Source: Laetiporus sulphureus 93-53
Taxonomy: Eukaryota > Basidiomycota > Agaricomycetes > Polyporales > Laetiporaceae
Direction of reading: 5' to 3'
Length of the DNA stretch: 64,000 nt
Assembly (NCBI RefSeq): GCF_001632365.1
Contig: NW_024468511.1
Coordinates: forward strand, 1,564,899 to 1,628,898
The notes under the pieces were generated by a model, which worked only from the letters and a program-made list of their open reading frames with translations, ran no database searches and was not told the DNA's origin. Below, one piece after another: positions 50,128 through 60,856 of the stretch. The stretch's first letter is position 1, and every line of letters begins with the position of its first letter. The position numbers and the translations under genes are program-made.

Positions 50128-52729
50128 ATGTCATCGCTCAAACCATCTGTGCATCAGGAAATGTCCGACACGGCCGGTCGCAAGTCCAGCCTCGAGGATT
50201 ATGAGCGTGAAGACGATGGTCGGCCAACGTTCCTGCTGACCTATCGCGAGGTCAAGCTCCTTGGCATCACCGGAGTACGTGTTGTCATTGCAAACTCCTG
50301 TATAGACGTTACTGACATCGTGTGCAAGGTCGGATTCTTCCTTGATGGTACGTATGTGCAGTCACACGACCCGAAATACTGCTAAGACGCGACTCTCCCA
50401 GCTTACGATCTTTTCATTATCAATGTTCGTACGCGCCTATCACCTCTGCTAAACGCTGTGCTTAACCCCTCCCGCTAAATTAGCCCGTCGCCACGATGCT
50501 GCAATATCGTCTGTACGATGGTGCCGCTCTCCCGGCTGGCTTGGAGGGATTCTTAAAAGCTAGTGCGAACATAGGCAGTGTTATTGGACAATTTGGGTTC
50601 GGTGCGTTCATTCTTTCAACGCTAGTCTATTCCGTCATACTCGCACACCCATTGTTGCTGCGGCCGGTGTCGCCCGGCGGGAAAGACCTAAGCTATAGTG
50701 AAAATGTATGAGCAAAAACTGACGTCGCTATTTGTTAGGGTTCTGCGCGGACTATTTCGGCCGTAAGGCTGTTTGTGAGTCCTCCGTCTCCTACCTCACT
50801 TGTATGTGCAGTGTGCTCATTCGCGGCTCAGACGGCAAAGAACTCATGCTCATCATCTTTGCCACCATCCTCTGCATATCGGACCCAACTGGTAAGCTGT
50901 CCCTTGTCGAGTGCGATGCGCGGACGTCAATATTAATTGACCTTCAACACAGGTGATCTCTCGCCTTCGGGATCGCTGCTTTGGCTCACCATATTCCGAA
51001 TCGTCCTCGGCGTCGGGATTGGAGGAGACTACCCCATGTCTGCCTCGGTCGCCACCGATCGCTCGAACCTCCGCCGGCGAGGCACCATGCTGGCGTACAT
51101 CTTCGCCAACCAAGGATGGGGTTCACTGATCGGCAGCGTCATGGTGCTCATCGTCCTCGCGTGTTACCATCATGTCATGGAGGACAAGGGCGAGACGAGC
51201 AAGGTGGATGGAGGTAAGTGCTCATTTCCGGTCGCTCGACGAAACTGTTATTAATAGGTTTGTTGCCGCACGGCAGTTTGGCGAATCCTCGTCGGCTTAT
51301 CCCTCGTTCCCGCCGTTGGCACATTGTACCAACGCTTGACTCTCCCAGAGTCGAAGCGCTTTAAGGCTTCTCGAGCCAACGCCGAACCAGACACGGATGA
51401 CATCGAAGAGCTGAAGAAGGAGACGAATGCAGCCCATAGCGTGCAGAGCCCGGGCTCCTCGCCTGCGGCGACTCTGACATGCCATTCGCCCACGCCGCCC
51501 TCGGATCATATTAAGGAGGAGCCTCACACCGTTGACAAGCCGTCTGTTGGTGGTACGCGCTTTCGTTGCTCATGCGCGTCTCGATCCGACTCTCACCAAA
51601 TGCCACAGAGTTCTTCACCTACTTTGGAGAATGGCGCCATGGGAAGATCCTCTTCGCCACGTGCGCGTGTTGGTTCCTCTTGGACATTGCGTGAGTGTTG
51701 TTAGTTGTTCGTGTCACAGTTCGCTCGTCGCGCTGATTAGCATTCGACACTGACAGCTTTTACGGCATCAACCTGAACCAGAACGTCGTCCTAGAGTCGA
51801 TGGGCTTCGCCGGCAAGGACGGTACTCCGTGGCAAACCCTGTTCAGAATCGGCATCGGCAACGTGATAGTGACTGGGCTTGGTTTTTTGCCCGGTGAGTC
51901 TGCTCGCAGATCTCAACTTCTGCATTAGTTTGACAATCAATTCAGGCTACTACGTGACCATCTTGACGATTGAAAAGCTTGGAAGAAAGTGGATCCAGAT
52001 CCAAGGATTTCTGCTGGCCGCTCTCTTCCGTAAGCCTCTCTTTGCTTCAACGCGTACAGGTATTCCATATTCATTGCTGTGTCAAGTGGGCATTCTTGCG
52101 GGCAAGTTCTACACTCTGAGCACACCGGCGTTCGTCGCGATGTTCGCGTTGCTTCAAGTACGTCCATCTCGCTCGTTCCCTACCATCTGTTAACGAGGAG
52201 CGTGCAGTTCTTCTTTAATTTCGGAGCCAATGCGTACGTCCGCCCTCATGTCTATGCCCGGATGTCATGCTGATGGGACCTCAATTTCCACAGCACGACA
52301 TACGTAAGTTTCGGCCTTTCGACGCGAAGATCTAGGATTCATTGACCTGACTGCAATGCAGTGCTATCCGGCGGAAGTCTTCCCTACCCGTTTCCGTGCG
52401 CGAGCTCACGGGGTTTCAGCTGCGTGTGGCAAAATTGGCGCGATCGTCTCGGCCCTCGCCTTCAATACCCTTACGAATAAGATCGGCACGCCCGCAGTGT
52501 TGTGGAGTGAGTAATGATTCGTTCATCCATATAATCATACTCATGACCTTCTCATTCCGCACAGTCTTCTTCGGATGCTGTATTTTCGGAGCAGGTATGT
52601 CCGGCAGTCACCCATGCTCCCTCATCTTCCTCACAGGTTTTTTGTATAGTCATCAGCCTGCTGCTACCCGAAGTGCGCGGTCGCGATCCTGACGTTGTTT
52701 ATGCTGAAGAACAACGAAATCAACATTGA
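50128..52729 (+). CDS. Phosphate/H+ symporter, Pho84-type MFS transporter
   Basis: Predicted plasma-membrane high-affinity inorganic phosphate importer with 12 transmembrane segments. The start is [17 protein letters not shown] at 50128. After removing short introns the reading is uninterrupted. It has [20 protein letters not shown] (family signature), [18 protein letters not shown] (MFS loop 2-3 motif), [20 protein letters not shown] (substrate-proton region) and [38 protein letters not shown] follows, then a central hydrophilic loop rich in Glu, Ser and Pro. After the loop come [51 protein letters not shown] and [12 protein letters not shown]. It ends EEQRNQH, TGA 52727-52729. A phosphate-starvation role would pair naturally with the phytase-like phosphatase at 15.4-17.3 kb, although they are 33 kb apart. 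Confidence 0.93.
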
Positions 52730-52927
52730 CCGGCGGGGCGTTCGTGACACGTTGACGCGATGCTCCCAAGTGCGCGCAAACTCACGGACCTTTGTGTGAT
52801 ACCAGCTCACGGGTCAACACGGTCTCAACCAGACGTAGATAATGTAATCCTACCGCATGTAGTATAATGATTAATAAAACACAATGGATATCTGGGATGC
52901 ATCGTAATAGTGGGTTACAGAAAGCTA

Positions 52928-54658
52928 TCATCCTCTTTGTACGATCTCGTACCCGTGGTACGTTCTCCATAGAACGTCCTGAACAAACGCACTGAAAGTG
53001 CTCTGTTCCGTCCCCACGACTTGCCATGCTCTCGCCGCAACCATCGCATCGAGGACTGGCATAAAGAACGGCCTGAGTCTAACGCCATCATCGGCGTTCT
53101 CGAGGCCATCAAGGACAGACGTAGTCGAGGGAAAGTCGCCGAGAAGGAACATGCACGGGAACGTCTCCACGAAGCGCCGCAGAAGTAGGTCTGTACTTGG
53201 AGATGAGACGTCCGTCGAGATGAACAGCGGCGTGTTGAGCGGCTGGAGTTCTGCAGCAGCATGCAACTCACGAGGACAAATCAGCGCAGGTGGCTGCATG
53301 CGGTCCAAGGGAGGCAGATCGGGGTGAGGAGCTCGTAGCGCAGCAAAATCTAGCGGGATTCGTGGCGGGATCAACAAGGCATCTTCCGGATCGCTCTGAT
53401 CGAATAATAAACCCTTCTCCAACGCAAGCGTGTCTCTCATGCTGAAGCCCAGTATGGAATGCACGAGCCGCCACCAGATCAGCCGCACGTTCTCGCCCGC
53501 GTTCTCCAGAAAGGGCCCGTCGCCGACGCGAACATGCGCACCAAGGTACTGCCCGCCGAGAGCGGCACTGATGGACTCGGCGGCCTGCGTCAGGAGGGGG
53601 TTCGTGAACGCCATGTTCTCGCGGATGCGCTTGCGCAGGCGGTAGTTCGCAGGGTCGCGCAGGTGTAACCGCGAGGAGCCGAAGAGCGTTCCTAGGAAGA
53701 GGAGGCGTTCGGGACGAGCTGCGAGGGACGAAATCTGGACGGACTCGAGGTATTTAAGTGACATGGTCCCTGGGGCAGTTGTAAAGTCCTGAAAGCGGTA
53801 CTGGTTCCTGCTCAAGTCCTTCAGAGCAAACGTATCATTGTCGCCGATGTGCAGCCATTCCTCAAGCCAGGCAGCAGTCAAGTTCGAGCACGGCAAGAGC
53901 CTTTGTTCTGACTTGATTTGCGTGAGGTCTACCAGCCCACTCCAAGGAACGTAGGTGAAGTCGAAGTAACCGTCACATTCCGGCACTTCCAGAGGATCCG
54001 GAGGAAGATGACGACAGTGCTGCAAACCGTGTTTGCTCGAGTTGGCAATATATTCACGGAGCTCATCAAACGGAAGATAGTAGAGAGGTCTATTGCCAAG
54101 ACGGACAGGAGGGACAAGGAGCGTTCGATTGAGCAAGCGAGACAGTACAAGAGCATTCTCGAAAGCGATGCGCTGATTATGAAAGCCACTATGGGGCAAA
54201 TACGCCATGAACCGCTCATCCGGATCCACAGACAGCACTAGTCCATCAGAAGAAGTAAAAGACGGATACGAAGAAGCAGAAGTAGGCCATGCATCGCGCA
54301 GGTCAGAGCCGAAGTCGAGGGCTTGCGGGAGCAGCAGAGAAGGAAGATCGTCAGACGGGTCGCCAGGCAGCGAATGGAGAGCCCGAGTATCCCACCTCGT
54401 CGAAAACAAGTAGTATGCAACGCCGAAGCATGAAACGGCCGCAGAGACGAGAAAGACGACGAGGAGTGCCATCTGTTTCCGGTAGGCGGAGCGCGGGGGA
54501 GTTGCGAAGCGCACCTTGCGAGGGAGGTGGAGCGTGGACGCGCTGCGCGTGTGCGTGTGCGTGTGCGTGTATGGCGCACGCATACGGTATGCGCCTTTCT
54601 CGACAGATACGGTTGGTGAAGCTTGTGCGAGGCGGGAGCTGACGCTGTAGAGCGGCAT
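52928..54658 (-). CDS. O-fucosyltransferase-like type II membrane protein
   Basis: An intronless open frame encodes 576 aa from MPLYSVSSRL (54658); an upstream Met at 54736 would add 26 residues. Residues 63-85 are a single transmembrane anchor (MALLVVFLVSAAVSCFGVAYY) after a basic N-terminus, giving the type II topology of Golgi glycosyltransferases. The lumenal part begins MAYLPHSGFHNQRIAFENAL and VLSRLLNRTLLVPPVR. This resembles the nucleotide-sugar-binding start of fungal proteins annotated as GDP-fucose protein O-fucosyltransferase family. GAHVRVGDGPF and PLFISTDVSSPST further on fit the HxR-D and SD-type motifs of that fold. The donor sugar and the acceptor are inferred, not proven. N-glycosylation sequons (NRT, NSS, NLT, NDT) are present. 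A Thr-His repeat near the N-terminus comes from a hexanucleotide microsatellite. Confidence 0.7.
   Translation of the reverse strand: MPLYSVSSRLAQASPTVSVEKGAYRMRAPYTHTHTHTRSASTLHLPRKVRFATPPRSAYRKQMALLVVFLVSAAVSCFGVAYYLFSTRWDTRALHSLPGDPSDDLPSLLLPQALDFGSDLRDAWPTSASSYPSFTSSDGLVLSVDPDERFMAYLPHSGFHNQRIAFENALVLSRLLNRTLLVPPVRLGNRPLYYLPFDELREYIANSSKHGLQHCRHLPPDPLEVPECDGYFDFTYVPWSGLVDLTQIKSEQRLLPCSNLTAAWLEEWLHIGDNDTFALKDLSRNQYRFQDFTTAPGTMSLKYLESVQISSLAARPERLLFLGTLFGSSRLHLRDPANYRLRKRIRENMAFTNPLLTQAAESISAALGGQYLGAHVRVGDGPFLENAGENVRLIWWRLVHSILGFSMRDTLALEKGLLFDQSDPEDALLIPPRIPLDFAALRAPHPDLPPLDRMQPPALICPRELHAAAELQPLNTPLFISTDVSSPSTDLLLRRFVETFPCMFLLGDFPSTTSVLDGLENADDGVRLRPFFMPVLDAMVAARAWQVVGTEQSTFSAFVQDVLWRTYHGYEIVQRG
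54545..54574. repeat. (GTGTGC)n microsatellite inside the coding sequence
   Basis: About five units of GTGTGC on the plus strand encode the THTHTHTR run near the N-terminus of the O-fucosyltransferase-like protein. Length change in steps of six would keep the frame. Confidence 0.7.
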
Positions 54659-55613
54659 CGTGCTGAGTCTGAAGTCGTTAAGAGGTGAACAGATGACTGC
54701 AATGAATAACACTGCTAAACGTACTCGAGCTGCCAAGTTCCACCTAAATACCCTTCACTGCGTTGAGAGACCCAAAGACGGCCTTTTGTGATGCGACAGC
54801 TGCGAAGGTCGTCGGCTGGATGACAACCCGACGGGGGAATACTACGAGTGTACGCGGCTGACCACCTCGCCGGCGACAGCAGAGACAAGAGAAATTTAAA
54901 AGGTGTATGCGCCTGAAATGAGAGGAGAATCGCTAGGACGGGACGGGGTCAAAAGAGTGTGGGTGCAAGGACGGAAATGAAGGCGCGAGGAACGAAGACG
55001 TTGCTGCAAGCGACAACTCGCAGCGTGAAGTTCAGTCCCAGCGCGAGAAACGAGCACTGGGACGAACGCTTGCTTACTAAACAAGCGGGAGAAGAAGAGA
55101 CGCGCTCACCTGACATACGCCGCTACGTCTCTTCCTCATCGCCACGACATTCGCTACCACGCTGTGTAGCAGATTCTTCTTCTCGTAGCTCGATTTCTGC
55201 ATATCCATCTTACACGGCCATCATGCCTAAAGGACCTCAGCCTCTCGGTATTTCTGGGAAGTCCACTCAAGACATGGTGAGAGAACTCGACGCGCTAGCC
55301 CGCCGCGGCGAAGCTTCGCGTAGCTCCTGGCAAGGTGCCTCAGCGGTGGCTATCGAGCGCGAGAACGAAGAGCGCGCCGCGCGTTACACGGCTAGGTTAG
55401 ACCGGCGCGATGGCGGCGACGAGGCCGTCTCGGACGATGAGTTATTCATTGATCTCGACGGAAACGAAATTCCCGCTGACGATGAAGGGACTGGGGAGAC
55501 TCTTAAGAACCCTGCAGACATACTAGCCGATGCAACCCCACTTGCGACGGCTATACACGGCATGTCTCTGTCCTCGAAGGCGGCGTTTATGAAGGCCTTC
55601 CAGGTGCTCACGG

Positions 55614-55706
55614 ACACGCATATACCCAGTAAAGAGGCGCATATACGCCTCAAAGAGGCGCATACAGGCCCTAAAGAGGCGCATACAGCCGCCAAGGAGG
55701 TCATCG
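55614..55706 (+). repeat. 21-bp tandem repeat encoding KEAH heptads
   Basis: Four imperfect 21-bp units encode seven-residue repeats of the form H-I/T-x-x-K-E-A (HIPSKEA, HIRLKEA, HTGPKEA, HTAAKEV). The heptad period and alternating charges suggest a short coiled coil in gag. The relict copy at 27.2 kb lacks this repeat. Confidence 0.8.
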
Positions 55707-56411
55707 ATGCCTCTGAACAGGCAGGTACACCCGAAAAGAAGCTTTTTACGGTGGCGTGTCTGCGCTCCTCCAACCATGTTTAAGGACCAAGGTTTCGAGA
55801 TTCCTCCGGCCGTCCTTAAGCTCGCGTCAGCGCAGATCCACATCCCTTTGACGCTGGTTACTTCGAACGCTATTCGGAGAATGCACTTGGATCCGACTTC
55901 TCTCTGGACGAGGAAGTTGACTACGAATTCTGGCTCACGCGTAGATATCATCGACCTCGCCAGATGGCCCGAGGAAGAGTCCCTTCCTGTAGGGTTATTC
56001 ACCGAGGCTTGGAAGAACCTGCTGAAAGTCTATCGGAAGCTTGCGGACAAGGAGATCATTGAGCTATTCCAGACTCATTATGACTACATCACATCTCTGC
56101 TGCACTTTTACAGGGTTTACAAGGCCATCCTTCGGTTCGACTGTGAGGTGCGTCGAACATGGATGAACGAGCCTTCAACCTTCTCTCCCGAGGATGCGAA
56201 GTACCAAAACTGCCTGGAGAAGATCCAGGTGGAGATGATGCGGGAGGGCTACGGTGCGGAGCCATATGGCACGTGTGACTCCTCTAACAGGTTCCGCCCA
56301 TATCCTCGCAGTGAAGGCCACACTCGTAACGGAGGTAAACGTGCACCCGAGCGCTCCAAGCCCTTTCGCGAGGGCAAATGACTCACGTCCTCAGAGTCGC
56401 TTTGCCTCTTA

Positions 56412-56626
56412 CAGTGACCCACAAAACTGTTGATAAGATTGCTCACTTCGACTTGTATAGTGAATATCTCCTCAACCAATGAGTCAACTACATTGTATAA
56501 GAACTCATTGGAAAGCGTATCATCATGGCTTTCCAATGCAGTCTTAATCATATTTTTATCATATTTTGATCCCAAGATATTTACTAATCTTCGAGGGTTA
56601 CTCTTATCAACAGTTTTGTGGCACAT
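56412..56626 (+). repeat. Left long terminal inverted repeat of the Tc1/mariner element
   Basis: It begins CAGTGACC, carries ACAAAACTGTTGATAAG at 56421-56437 and the inverted word at 56603-56619, and matches the right arm in reverse complement over about 215 bp. Confidence 0.92.
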
Positions 56627-56652
56627 ATCCAGGTTCTACAAAACTTGTACTT

Positions 56653-57723
56653 TCAGTACTTGGTATAGCCTCCCTTTGCCTTCACCACTGCATGCACCCT
56701 CCTTGGCATACTTTCAATCAGATTCTGACACACTTCCTTCCCAATAGCCTCCCATTCCTTCTCCACCCTTTTCCACAACTCAGTAATTTCGTTTGGTGGC
56801 TCCTGATACTCTGCAAGCTTCCTTTTGAGATGACCCCACAGATGCTCTATGGGATTGAGATCTGGGGATTGAGAGGGCCATATCATAGTGTTGAAATCAT
56901 GGTCTTTGAACCAATCCTTGGCCTTCTTGCTGGTGTGCTTGGGGTCATTGTCTTGCTGAAACACCACATCCTCCACAGTTTTGCCCCAATTCTCCAGGCT
57001 ATTCTGCAGCTCATCCTCCAGAATGCTGACATAAAGGTCTGCATCCATCCTGCCATCAATCTTGCAGGCATACCCCACACCATCCCAGCCCATACAGCCC
57101 CACATCATCAAGGATCCACCTCCAAACTTCTGAATCCCTTCCACCAACCTATCACTGAGGCTCTCCCCTGGCTTCTTCCACACCCATTTCCTTCCATCTA
57201 ATCCCATCCTGTTAATCTTTGTCTCATCTGACCATACCACCCTTCTTCAGTCCTCCACAGTCCAATATTGGCGAGCCAAAGCGAAGTCCATCCTCTCCTT
57301 TCGATGCCTTGCAGTGAGTAAAGGCCTTTTGCGCTTTACTACAGCCTTCATTCCTGCCTTCTTCAATCCTCTTCGCACTGTCTCTGCATTGACGACCCTC
57401 CCAGTAACATCTCCAAGAGCTCTGGCCACAGCAGGAGATGTGGTAGCCTTGCCAGTCCCAATAAGTTGAGTAGCATAGCAAAGATTGGCAGTAGAAAGAA
57501 GGAAAGGTTGTCCTCCTTTGGCCTTAGAAATGGTGGGACAGTGTGTGGAGTGTAGTTTACTGATGGTAGAGTAGTGTAGACCAGTCAAAGCTTCAATTTC
57601 TCGAAGAGATTTGCCATTCTGAAGCAAAGCGATGACATGGTTGACAGTTTCAGTAGCAACAGCTTTTGGCATGATGTTGGTTGAGTGTGAAGAGTTGTGT
57701 ATGGCTGTTTGTACATTGTTCAT
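56653..57723 (-). pseudogene. Tc1/mariner transposase with one in-frame TGA
   Basis: The reading runs from MNNVQTAIHN (57723) to GGYTKY (56653), 357 codons in one frame. A helix-turn-helix lies at the N-terminus (GKSLREIEALTGLHYSTISK) and a second DNA-binding part follows. The catalytic triad is present: SDETKIN, QQDNDPKH and NPIEHLW, with 34 residues between the second Asp and the Glu (DD34E). The only break is TGA at 57249-57247, between TVED and the RRVVWSDET continuation, where related transposases have Trp. Everything else is open, so the copy was active recently. N-terminal MPKAVATETV (57672) is an alternative start. Confidence 0.9.
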
Positions 57724-57804
57724 GTTGAAACATGAACATCAATCAATATTCACACAAAGAACCCTGTCAACACATCAAGAATCACAATTTTCTGAGAACT
57801 TGTG

Positions 57805-58020
57805 TGTGTGCCACAAAACTGTTGATAAGAGTGACCCTCAAAGATTAGTAAATATCTTGGGATGAAAATGTGATAAAAATATAACCAAAACTGTGTTAGA
57901 AAGCCATGATGATACGCTTTCCAATGAGTTCTTATACAATGTAGTTGACCCATTGGTTGGGAAGATACTCATTATACAAGTCGAAGTGAGCAATCTTATC
58001 AACAGTTTTGTAGGTCACTG
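57805..58020 (-). repeat. Right long terminal inverted repeat of the Tc1/mariner element
   Basis: It carries the 17-base word at 57813-57829 and its inverse at 57995-58011, and ends GGTCACTG before TA. The differences from the left arm include several transitions, so the arms have diverged slightly since insertion. Confidence 0.92.
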
Positions 58021-58053
58021 TATGTGCGAGGACCAGACACTGCGCTTCAGCAT

Positions 58054-58608
58054 AGGACCTCCGCTAATCCTCCAAGAGCCTAGATCCCCGAGACCCCCCC
58101 AAGGGGCGGTCTCCGGTGTGAAATGTTCGATGTCAATACCCCAAATCTGACCTCCTGCGGTCAAAAATGTTGGATCGAAAGAGACCCTATATGAGAACAT
58201 TGCGGGCTCAGGTTCGATCCTGCCTGACCCCACTTGCATCCTCTGATGATGGGTGCCGACCCTGCTGGGAAACCATAATATTAAACTAACTGTAGAAGAT
58301 ACTTATATAATATACTTATATTATACTACATACTAAGTAACACTACTACCAATTGACTTGTCACACAGCGAGATTTTTTCTATGATTGTTTTACGAGTTT
58401 TATGATTTCTTATGCTTTGTTACGATTTGTTACGATTTTTACGATTTTGACGATGTTTACAATTTTTTGGAGGTTTGATCCCAAATCGACCCCAGATTAT
58501 GCCCTTTTGGGAGGAGGTTCGATTTAAAATAGCCCACTTTGGACTGTTTTTGACACCCCATATCGAACTCTAGCAGGATCGAGGCTCTTGGGGATTAGCG
58601 GGGGTCCT
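58054..58608. mobile_element. hAT-like MITE, 555 bp
   Basis: Terminal inverted repeats of about 33 bp (58054-58087 and 58575-58608, outer end AGGACC.CCGCTAATCC) are flanked by an exact 8-bp duplication TTCAGCAT (58046-58053 and 58609-58616). An 8-bp target duplication is typical of the hAT superfamily. The interior has no coding capacity and contains an AT-rich run of TTACGATTT-like words at 58395-58450. It sits in the gag sequence, and removing it with one duplication restores the gag frame. Confidence 0.88.
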
Positions 58609-58789
58609 TTCAGCATGCTCGCAAACGACTACTCGTGATGGCTGCCCGATCATCAGCATCTTCATCGACAAGCGGTTGCTCATTGATGCCAGTCACCAGG
58701 AACTGTGCATCATATGGAACCTCACCGGCACCTGCTCCCGTCGCTGCCCAAAAGGTACCCCTCATCACTGCTCCTTCTGCGGTTCTTAA

Positions 58790-60856
58790 GAGCATTATGC
58801 TGGCTTTTCAACCTGTTTGCATCCCTAATCGCATTGTAACACCATACGATGCCGACACCTTCGAGGCTATTCTGCAGTGCCATAATCTTCTTGATCGATA
58901 CCTGTTCCTACTACATAAGATCCGCTACAATTTTCCCATTGGTGATTTTGCTCCTCTACTTCACTCCTTCACACCAGATAACCATAACTACACACTGCAA
59001 CATCCTCTCACCATCGATGCATATATCCAGGAAGAACTTGATGCTGGTCGCTTCTCTGGACCGTTCTCACAAGCTGAAATTGAGTACCAACTCAGAGCTT
59101 GTTTCCGTTCCTCACCACTTGCCATCGTCGAGAAGGCCAGCTCCCCGGAAAAGTTTCGTGTTGTGGGGAACTTGTCCTTCAAGGACGAGACTGGCATATC
59201 GATAAATGATTAAATTGACTCAGACAAGTTTCAGACTAGCTGGGCTACAGCTACCCAAATTGCAGAAATAGTAAGTGATTCCTTTCTATGCATTATTCAC
59301 GTTCTTTTCCATCCGTTCGCACTACATGTCCATGTTCATTCACCCTGTGTGTTCCGTTCATTATACTGCACCCCATTTGTCTATACTGCACTCCATTCAT
59401 TTATGTATCATCCCCACATCATCGTCTGGAGTGGCGTTCTGCTTGCTTGCTTGCTCTTTGTCAGAGCTTTGTGCGTCCGTTCAGAGCATGTCTCCACACC
59501 ATTCACTCGTCCGCACTGCCCTTGTCAGTCGTCATCTGCTGAGGTTCATTCAATGGCACACCTGTCGTTAGGCATGTATATGCCTTGTTTCTTTGCCGCT
59601 GTCATGCACGTGCTGTTCATTCAGCCCGTGCTGACATTGTTCATCGTGCCTTGTAGGTCGCTACTGCACCAGATGGTGCCCAGGTCATGACTGTAGACAT
59701 TGAGGCAGCATTTCGTGCATCTCCTGTGTGGCCACCACACAAGCGTTTCATCATCGTGCGACACAACGACATATTCTACATCGATCATTGTTTGCCTTTT
59801 GGCATATCCTCCACCACCAGTGTGCAGGGCGAGCCCACCGATGCCATCATAGACATCCTCACTTGTGAGAGTGTTAAGCCCACTGGGAAGTGGGTTAATG
59901 ACTTCTTCTCGTTTTGTTTTCCATCCAGTGGCGGGTGGGTTAATGAGGTTATGGTGCCCTATTCCTACCCATATGATTTAAACACCATCCTGCATATTAC
60001 CGCCTCTCTCGGTGTTCTGTGGCATACTGAGAAGAAGCTGTGTGATTATGAGTTCATGCGTGTTTACTTCAGTTTTTTGTGGGACTTACCTGAGCGTTCC
60101 GTCTCTCTTCCCGAAATAAAGTGTATCAAGTATCTAACAAAATTACAGTCCTTCGTCGCAGGTGCCGAATGCGGCCATGTCATGCAGCATGACTTCATGA
60201 GCATCAACGGCACACTGTCACACATTACCTTCATTTTTCCGCATGGCCAGGCCTATCTACTGAACCTATGCATGTTCATATCGTCTTTCCCTAACCGCTT
60301 CACTATGCAGTACCCCCCACACTCCATCATGTCAGACCTGCATTGGTGGCTTTCCATTCTGGCATCACCTTCACCACCTCGATCACTGCGCCCTCAGAGT
60401 GAGACCCAAGATCTCAGAATCTGGGTCGACGCGTCTACCGACTGGGGTATTGGCCTCATCATAGGCTCGAGCCAGGCAGCGTGGTGCTGGATCCCTGACC
60501 AGAAGAGAGATGGGCATAACATCGGGTGAGCTGAAATGATCGTGCTTGAGTTCGCAGTACATGTGGTCGATGGCCTCAGTTACCAGGACACAGTTATCCT
60601 CATTCGCAGTGACAATACTGGCATTATCGACACATACAAATGCGGCCATGGTCGCAATTGGCATATCAATGAGTCTATTCGTCATGTCGACATCATAGCT
60701 ATAGCCTTGAATCTAGTATTTCTGCCCTCTTATGTCAATACCAAAGACAACTTGGCCGACCCAGTCTCTCGCAGTGTACCAGACGCCAAGTTGTCTCATC
60801 TTCCGAAACCGTTTGAGCTCTCAGCAGAGCTTCAACCATTCCTGATTTATGTCTAG
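58790..60856 (+). pseudogene. Reverse transcriptase-RNase H of the DIRS element
   Basis: The RT begins around AFQPVCIPNRIVTPYDAD and has LDAGRFSGPFSQAEIE, SSPLAIVEKASSPEKFR and NLSFKDETGISIND, then a TAA (59211-59213) before IDSDKFQTSWATATQIAEI. After an intron it resumes VATAPDGAQVMTVDIEAAFRA. LPFGISSTTSVQGE and the catalytic loop WVNDFFSF follow; in working elements the loop is V-D-D, so the first Asp is now Asn. RNase H follows with WVDASTDWGIG, AEMIVLEFAV, IRSDNTGIIDTY and NTKDNLADPVSR, all four acidic positions kept. TGA at 60527-60529 replaces the expected Trp in IGWAEM. It is inactive as read: two stops plus the catalytic change. Confidence 0.85.
59271..59656 (+). other. Probable 386-nt intron inside the reverse transcriptase
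   Basis: A gtaagtgatt donor follows ACCCAAATTGCAGAAATA and a ccttgtag acceptor precedes GTCGCTACTGCACCAGAT. Joining them links TQIAEI to VATAPDGAQVMTVDIEAAF, which is continuous in the RT family. It is unusually long compared with the 50-70 nt host introns here. Its T- and C-rich content and lack of RT homology support an intron rather than decay. Confidence 0.65.

Larger units (their letters stand above)
56412..58020 (-). mobile_element. Complete Tc1/mariner transposon with long inverted repeats
   Basis: The element is 1609 bp, flanked by a TA duplication (56410-56411 and 58021-58022). The terminal inverted repeats are about 215 bp each (56412-56626 and about 57805-58020) and differ at only a few positions. 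Between them is one transposase gene on the minus strand. Each arm has the word ACAAAACTGTTGATAAG near its outer end and the inverted word near its inner end. It lies inside the gag of the DIRS element. Confidence 0.93.
55223..58792 (+). pseudogene. gag-like gene of the DIRS element, split by two insertions
   Basis: Part 1 starts MPKGPQPLGISGKST at 55223 and runs to 55783; it is acidic and carries heptad repeats. Part 2 continues in another frame as FKDQGFEIPPAVLKLASAQ to a TGA at 56379-56381, with WKNLLKVYRKLADKEI and AILRFDCEVRRTWMNEPSTF typical of basidiomycete gag. Across the two insertions the same frame resumes. The bases before 56411 join those after 58022 to give CLLCARTRHCAS. Those before 58054 join those after 58616 to reach LCIIWNLTGTC, then SRRCPKG and HHCSFCGS, a Cys/His zinc-finger tail. 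That both junctions keep the frame supports insertion into a once-continuous gag. The frame change near 55750 and the TGA are further breaks. Confidence 0.75.

Noticed and set aside
58195..58225. GGTTCGATCC box resembling a tRNA T-loop (B box) inside the hAT-like MITE, suggesting a SINE.
   Set aside because: Flanking bases do not form a T-stem, no A box was found, and terminal inverted repeats with an 8-bp duplication explain the element better.
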